NCBI GenBank assembly: GCA_025800305.1
Contig: JAOXRY010000421.1
Span: forward strand, 1 to 10,765
Reading direction: 5' to 3'
Length of the DNA: 10,765 bases
From: Campylobacterales bacterium
Lineage (GTDB): Bacteria; Campylobacterota; Campylobacteria; Campylobacterales; SZUA-545
The notes beneath the pieces are model-generated. The model saw nothing but the letters and a program-made list of their open reading frames with translations. It was not told the origin of the DNA and ran no database searches. A program made the position numbers and the translations under genes. Positions 6,332-10,765 of the stretch are shown here, in pieces; the first letter of the stretch is position 1, and each line of letters starts with the position of its first letter.

Positions 6332-6365
6332 AGCCCTCTATTTTTTTAGAGGGCTTTCATTTTTT
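6332..6365 (+). terminator. intrinsic terminator of the yceI-like gene, overlapping the ccoI 3' end
   Basis: A perfect 9-bp stem, AGCCCTCTA (6332-6340) and TAGAGGGCT (6347-6355), with a six-T loop, followed by a T-rich stretch (TTTCATTTTTT, with the last T at 6365). It starts 6 bases after the yceI stop. The right arm and loop encode the last residues of CcoI, and its TAG stop lies in the left arm. Reading leftward there is no good T-tract, so it may end ccoI transcripts only weakly. Confidence 0.85.
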
Positions 6366-8725
6366 ATTCTCAATGAGTTTCCTACAACCAACAACGAACT
6401 AAATGACATAGAAAGTGCTGCAACTAATGGTATAACGTAACCAGCAATTGCAACTGGAACCGTAAGAGCGTTATACACAAGAGAGATCAAAAGATTTTGC
6501 TTAACAAAGGAGTAGGTTCTCTTAGAAACAATAAAAGCATCTCTTAAGTTTTCCAAACTACTTTGTAAAAGAACAACATCACTAACATCAATAGAGGTAT
6601 CAGCTCCACTATGCATAGCAATTGCGATATCTGACTTAGCAAGGGCAATAGTATCATTAATCCCATCACCAGTCATAACAACAACTTTTCCATCTTTTTT
6701 ATATCTATCAATTAGATCTGCTTTTTCATTTGGAAGAAGTTTAGAGTGAATTTTTTCAATACCCACTTCTTCTCCTACACTTTTAGCAATCTTATCTCTA
6801 TCTCCTGTCGCAATAACTACTTCAACACCTTTGGATTTAATAAACTCTATAGCCTCTTTTGCTCCCTCTTTAATCTCATCACTTAGGTAAAAAATTGCCA
6901 AGATCTCTTTTTCATTGGCAAAAACAAAATGGGAGTATTCACTTTTTAGATCCTTATCAAAAAAGATCCCCTTGGAAGTGATAAAATCTATATTTCCTCC
7001 ATAAAAGATCTCATTGTCAATAACACCTTCAACACCTCTTGCTTTTATCTCTTTTAAACTAACATCTAAATTACTTGCTGTAGCTAAATATGAGTCAACT
7101 CCTTTAGCAATTGGATGATTTGTTTTTTTCAAAATTGAAGCTAAGATCTCTTTACTATAATCACCAAATTTTTCTTCTTCTTTTACTACTGGCTTTCCTT
7201 TTGTTATAGTTCCTGTCTTATCTAGAACTAAAACATCTGCCTTTGCCATTGTCTCTATATAGTTTGCACCTTTAAACAAGATTCCCTTTTTAGCAGCTGT
7301 ACCAATACCAATAACAGTCGCAATAGGTGTAGCTAAAGCTAAAGCACAAGGACAAGCAATAATTATCACAGAAACAGAAACAACAACAGCTGTCTCAACG
7401 CTATCTCCAAAATACAACCACCCTAAAAATGTTCCAAAAGCAAGAGATAAAATAACAATAGAAAAATGTTCAGAAAGTTCATTTGCCTTCTCTTCAATTT
7501 TTGGCTTTTTAGACAGTGCATCTTCCAATAAAGAGATAATAGAATAAAGAGTAGAAGCTTTATAGTCTTTTAAAACTTTAGCTGTTATAAAGCCATCAAT
7601 GTTACTACTCCCTCCTAAGATCTTATCATTTACAGAGACAACCTCAGGAATACTCTCTCCTGTTAAACTTGAGACATCAATACTGGTCTCTCCACTTAGA
7701 ACTTCACAATCAAAAACAACTCTTTCACCAGCTTTAATCTCTAAAATCTCACCCTCTTTGACATCTTCAATAGCTTTTACTCTTTTTTCACCATTTTCAA
7801 TTACAGTAACTTGAACAGGAAGTGTCGCTGTCAAAGTGTCAAGAGTATCGATGGCATTTTTCTTTGATTTAACTTCTAAAAATTTTCCAATTAAAATAAA
7901 AGTAATAATCATAGTCACAGAATCAAAATAGGCCTCACCGTTTCCAGTAAAAAGAGCCCAAAGTGAAAAGAGATAAACAGTTGTAGCACCAGAGGCTACT
8001 AATAGATCCATATTTACAATCTTATTTCTAAGACCAAAATATGCCCCTTTAAAAAACACAAGTCCACTGTAAAAAAGTGTTGGTGTAGACAAAAAAAGCT
8101 CAGCAAGATGAATATTGAATTTCATCTGTTCATCAATTCCACTAAAATATCCAAGATACCTTGCAATAGCAAGCCACATTACATTCATTGATGCAAAGAT
8201 GGCAATAATCATCTTTGTGTAATACTCTTTTCTTTCTTTATAAGCTCTTTCTTCATTAATTTTTGCATCATACGGATAACCGTTATAGCCTATAGATCTA
8301 ATAAGAGTAATTATTTGAGAAAGCTTGATTTGAGAATCATCCCACTTGATTTTTGCTTTATGGGTTGTAAAGTTAATATAGACATCAATAATTCCATCTT
8401 GTTTATCTAAAACTTTTTCATTAAGCCAAACACAAGCCGCACAATGGATTCCTTCTAAGATTAAAGAAACCTCATTAAGTCCGTCTTTTTTGGTTACATA
8501 CTTATCTGTAAAACCATCAAGATCAAATCTTCGAATATCATCATCATACTGTTTTACAGGATCTAATTTTTCATCGCCTTTTTTATTATAAAAACTATTT
8601 AGATCTTCTTCTTGTAAAAGGTGATAAACTCCTTGGCAGCCTTTACAACAAAAATTTTTCCCATCATCTTTTATCATTACATCTTCAGGATACTCTAAAG
8701 AACAGTGGTCACATCTTATACTCAC
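6338..8725 (-). CDS. ccoI: copper-translocating P1B-type ATPase CcoI (cbb3 oxidase maturation)
   Basis: A P1B-type ATPase of 795 residues with the start chosen here. The CcoI/FixI subtype moves Cu(I) out of the cytoplasm to supply CuB of the cbb3 oxidase rather than for copper resistance. An N-terminal cysteine cluster (C5-x2-C8 and C26-C27-x2-C30) precedes an HMA domain with C95-A-A-C98. Eight hydrophobic spans can be placed, with the metal-site motif C458-P-C460 in the sixth. The cytoplasmic motifs are intact: TGES 355-358, phosphorylated D502 in DKTGT, H537-P538, and GDGIND 686-691; the C-terminus has the MSFSSLLVVGNSLR block typical of Cu(I) pumps. Two starts are possible: TTG at 8737, or GTG at 8725, which overlaps the addA stop as GTGA and has GGTGA 4 bases upstream; I prefer GTG. 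The ccoS neighbourhood supports CcoI over CopA. Confidence 0.93.
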   Translation of the reverse strand: MSIRCDHCSLEYPEDVMIKDDGKNFCCKGCQGVYHLLQEEDLNSFYNKKGDEKLDPVKQYDDDIRRFDLDGFTDKYVTKKDGLNEVSLILEGIHCAACVWLNEKVLDKQDGIIDVYINFTTHKAKIKWDDSQIKLSQIITLIRSIGYNGYPYDAKINEERAYKERKEYYTKMIIAIFASMNVMWLAIARYLGYFSGIDEQMKFNIHLAELFLSTPTLFYSGLVFFKGAYFGLRNKIVNMDLLVASGATTVYLFSLWALFTGNGEAYFDSVTMIITFILIGKFLEVKSKKNAIDTLDTLTATLPVQVTVIENGEKRVKAIEDVKEGEILEIKAGERVVFDCEVLSGETSIDVSSLTGESIPEVVSVNDKILGGSSNIDGFITAKVLKDYKASTLYSIISLLEDALSKKPKIEEKANELSEHFSIVILSLAFGTFLGWLYFGDSVETAVVVSVSVIIIACPCALALATPIATVIGIGTAAKKGILFKGANYIETMAKADVLVLDKTGTITKGKPVVKEEEKFGDYSKEILASILKKTNHPIAKGVDSYLATASNLDVSLKEIKARGVEGVIDNEIFYGGNIDFITSKGIFFDKDLKSEYSHFVFANEKEILAIFYLSDEIKEGAKEAIEFIKSKGVEVVIATGDRDKIAKSVGEEVGIEKIHSKLLPNEKADLIDRYKKDGKVVVMTGDGINDTIALAKSDIAIAMHSGADTSIDVSDVVLLQSSLENLRDAFIVSKRTYSFVKQNLLISLVYNALTVPVAIAGYVIPLVAALSMSFSSLLVVGNSLRIKNESPLKK

Positions 8726-10765
8726 ACTTTCACCCAATCAATTTTTTTCTCTCCAATATAACACAATACCCCTTTTACATTTTCGCTATTTTTTAAGGTT
8801 TTCACTGCGTTTATGTAGTTTATTACTTGTAGTTTATGTTCCTCTTTTTTACTTCCACTTTTATAATCACAAACTATATATTCACCATTGTTTTCACACA
8901 GTAGATCTATAACAAAATGTTTTCCGTCTAAAACTACACTTTGCTCTTTATATGTATTCTCTTTTGTTATCTCTAAAAAATAACTATCTTTTAAAAGATT
9001 TTCAACACTATTTCTTACTCTATTTATATCAACATAAAGTCCGTATCTATTTTGTGTAGATTTCAGTCCTATTTCCAAAGAACGTTCATTAAAATCACTG
9101 ATAACTTCTAAACAATAATGTACAGCATTTCCAAAATAGATGTGATGAAAGTTCCCCTCAATCTCTTCCATTTCATTATGAAGAAACTCTTTTTGCTTTC
9201 CATAAGATCTAGAAGTTAACTTCTCCTCTTTTTTCTTCTCCTCTGAACGCTGTTCAAGTTGAAAGATCTCTTTCTCTCCAATCTTCTCCTCTTTAAGATC
9301 TAAAATCTCAAAAGAGGAGCTTTTCTCTTTAGCAATGATATAAAGCTCATTTTTAGCCCTTGTAAGAGCAACATAGAGAGAGTTAATCAAATCCTTCTCC
9401 ACTAACTCTTTTTGCCTCTCTAATGCCTCTTTATACTCATTATCAAAAGATGCTCTTCCTTTATAACGGTAAAAGATCTTTCCGCTTTCTTTATAGTCAA
9501 AAATCAAAGAGTCTCTATTAACAGGGGGTCTTGAAGAAAACCTATCACAAACAATAACATGGTTAAACTCCAACCCTTTTGATTTATGAACGGTTAAAAT
9601 AGAAATCCCATCTGCTTCACCTTTATCAATAATCTCACTCTCTTTTTCAATAGAGCTAATAAAGCTATGTATATCTTCAAACTTTTCCAGCAGATTAAAA
9701 AACTTAGAAAGATTAGAATCCCCACTAAAAAGCCCGTAAGTTTCTACTATTTTTTTACCAATATTTGAAACTCCACTTTTTAGATCTAGTTGTGAGATCT
9801 CTTCTAAGATCTCAGTAAATGGATCTTTTCCAATAATTCCATTAAAACTCTTTAGGTAAATTTCCTCTTTATAATAAAGGTATTTAATACACTCGATAAT
9901 AGCTCTATTAACACTATGATTAATGAGTTTTCCACTATTATCAGTAATTACACCAACTTTTGGAAACTTACTTTTTATAAGATCTGCAACTTTATTTGAA
10001 TCATCATTGGTATAGACCAAAATAGCAATATCTTCAGGTTTTACATTTCTATTTAAATGATCTTTTATAATGTCAACAATAGCTTTTTCAATCTCACTAT
10101 TTATTCGAACCTCTACATACCCTTTTTTAGCATCCATTCTACTTTGCTGAGGGACAAAGTTAGGATAGAGTTCTTCAAAAACTTTATTGTTATACTCAAC
10201 TACATTTTTTGAACTTCTAAAGTTGATTTTTAAAGTCTTATTTTCTAGTCCATACTTCTTCTCAGTCTGATAAAATAGTCTCCAGTCTCCTCCACGAAAA
10301 CGGTAAATTGATTGCTTTGTATCACCAACAAAGAAAAAACTTTTCGTATCTATATTTGTATTCACACCCTTACCAGATACAATCTCTTCAATAAGTGGAG
10401 CTAAAATACTAACCTGCTGTTCAGAAGTATCCTGAAACTCATCAATTAAAATATGTTCAATCTTACTATCTAATCTAAAATAGATAAAATCTTTGTCAAT
10501 TGAAGAGAGAATTTTCTTTGCAAAATAAGTAACATCTGAAAAACTAAGCCCTCCAAATCTCTTCTTAATATTTTTTGCCGTTTGTTCATAGATCTTATAG
10601 AGATTGATAATCTTTTCAAGAACAAAAGCCTCTTTGATTTTGTAGTATTTATTTAGAAGATCTTTTAACTGAACAAAATATTCATCCAATTCTTCACTGT
10701 AACACTTGGAAAAAGTGCGATAATTAAGAGTATTCCTTTCTAACCAGGTTTTAGAAGCAAGTTCC
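8722..10765 (-). CDS. addA: AddA/RecB-type UvrD-like helicase-nuclease, N-terminus outside the window
   Basis: The last 680 residues of a superfamily 1A helicase with a C-terminal RecB-like nuclease, the AddA type that resects double-strand ends with AddB and loads RecA. The frame stays open to the window edge, so the TTG at 10689 is internal; the N-terminus with Walker A is missing. Counting from that TTG, motifs are DEFQDT 83-88 (motif II), GDTKQSIYR 122-130 (III), NFRSS 156-160 (IV), TVHKSKGLEF 366-375 (V) and VALTRAKNEL 440-449 (VI). The nuclease domain has H524 (GNAVH), D595, D608-Y-K610 and Q621-x3-Y625, all catalytic positions present. The stop TGA overlaps a GTG start of ccoI by 4 bases. 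No iron-sulfur cysteine set is visible, as expected because AddB carries it. AddA is preferred over RecB from the lineage and relatively compact size; that part is inference. Confidence 0.88.
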   Translation of the reverse strand, partial: ELASKTWLERNTLNYRTFSKCYSEELDEYFVQLKDLLNKYYKIKEAFVLEKIINLYKIYEQTAKNIKKRFGGLSFSDVTYFAKKILSSIDKDFIYFRLDSKIEHILIDEFQDTSEQQVSILAPLIEEIVSGKGVNTNIDTKSFFFVGDTKQSIYRFRGGDWRLFYQTEKKYGLENKTLKINFRSSKNVVEYNNKVFEELYPNFVPQQSRMDAKKGYVEVRINSEIEKAIVDIIKDHLNRNVKPEDIAILVYTNDDSNKVADLIKSKFPKVGVITDNSGKLINHSVNRAIIECIKYLYYKEEIYLKSFNGIIGKDPFTEILEEISQLDLKSGVSNIGKKIVETYGLFSGDSNLSKFFNLLEKFEDIHSFISSIEKESEIIDKGEADGISILTVHKSKGLEFNHVIVCDRFSSRPPVNRDSLIFDYKESGKIFYRYKGRASFDNEYKEALERQKELVEKDLINSLYVALTRAKNELYIIAKEKSSSFEILDLKEEKIGEKEIFQLEQRSEEKKKEEKLTSRSYGKQKEFLHNEMEEIEGNFHHIYFGNAVHYCLEVISDFNERSLEIGLKSTQNRYGLYVDINRVRNSVENLLKDSYFLEITKENTYKEQSVVLDGKHFVIDLLCENNGEYIVCDYKSGSKKEEHKLQVINYINAVKTLKNSENVKGVLCYIGEKKIDWVKV

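Noticed and set aside
10687..10689. TTG at 10689 as the start of the helicase
   Set aside because: The frame continues without a stop to the window edge, and the helicase would lack its Walker A motif if it began here.

Overview
The window looks like a chromosomal segment of a Campylobacterota (epsilonproteobacterial) species, probably microaerophilic. The basis is low-GC, lysine-rich coding sequence; a bamD-lon pair; a CcoS/CcoI/c-type cytochrome cluster as I remember it from Campylobacter jejuni; and an AddA-type (not RecBCD-type) recombination helicase. The genus cannot be fixed from this sequence. Coding density is very high: no stretch over 300 bases lacks a gene, and I see no tRNA, rRNA, CRISPR array, insertion sequence or attachment site.

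Left part (1-4187, + strand): the C-terminal end of a family-5 solute-binding protein of an oligopeptide-type ABC transporter, then a DksA/TraR-type zinc-finger protein, the lipoprotein BamD of the outer-membrane assembly machine (starting inside the stop of the dksA-like gene), and after 90 bases a complete Lon protease. Middle (4184-5361): a minus-strand gene whose stop codon overlaps that of lon encodes a CheW-type coupling protein split by an inserted zinc-binding CZB domain, the most unusual gene here. Divergent from it is a small periplasmic class I cytochrome c.

Right part (5368-10765): ccoS, a YceI-like periplasmic protein on the opposite strand, ccoI (copper-exporting P-type ATPase) and the C-terminal three quarters of an addA-type helicase-nuclease that runs off the window. 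CcoS and CcoI are cbb3 oxidase maturation factors: CcoI delivers copper for the binuclear centre and CcoS is needed for cofactor incorporation. The adjacent cytochrome c is a plausible electron carrier for that oxidase. addA and ccoI overlap by 4 bases and are probably translationally coupled.

Two intrinsic terminators of plus-strand genes (cytochrome c and yceI) lie wholly or mostly inside the 3' coding ends of the converging minus-strand genes (ccoS and ccoI). About half of the genes appear to start with TTG or GTG. The hexamer AGATCT is strikingly over-represented in the coding sequence (about 35 copies counted by eye) and occurs in all three codon phases.
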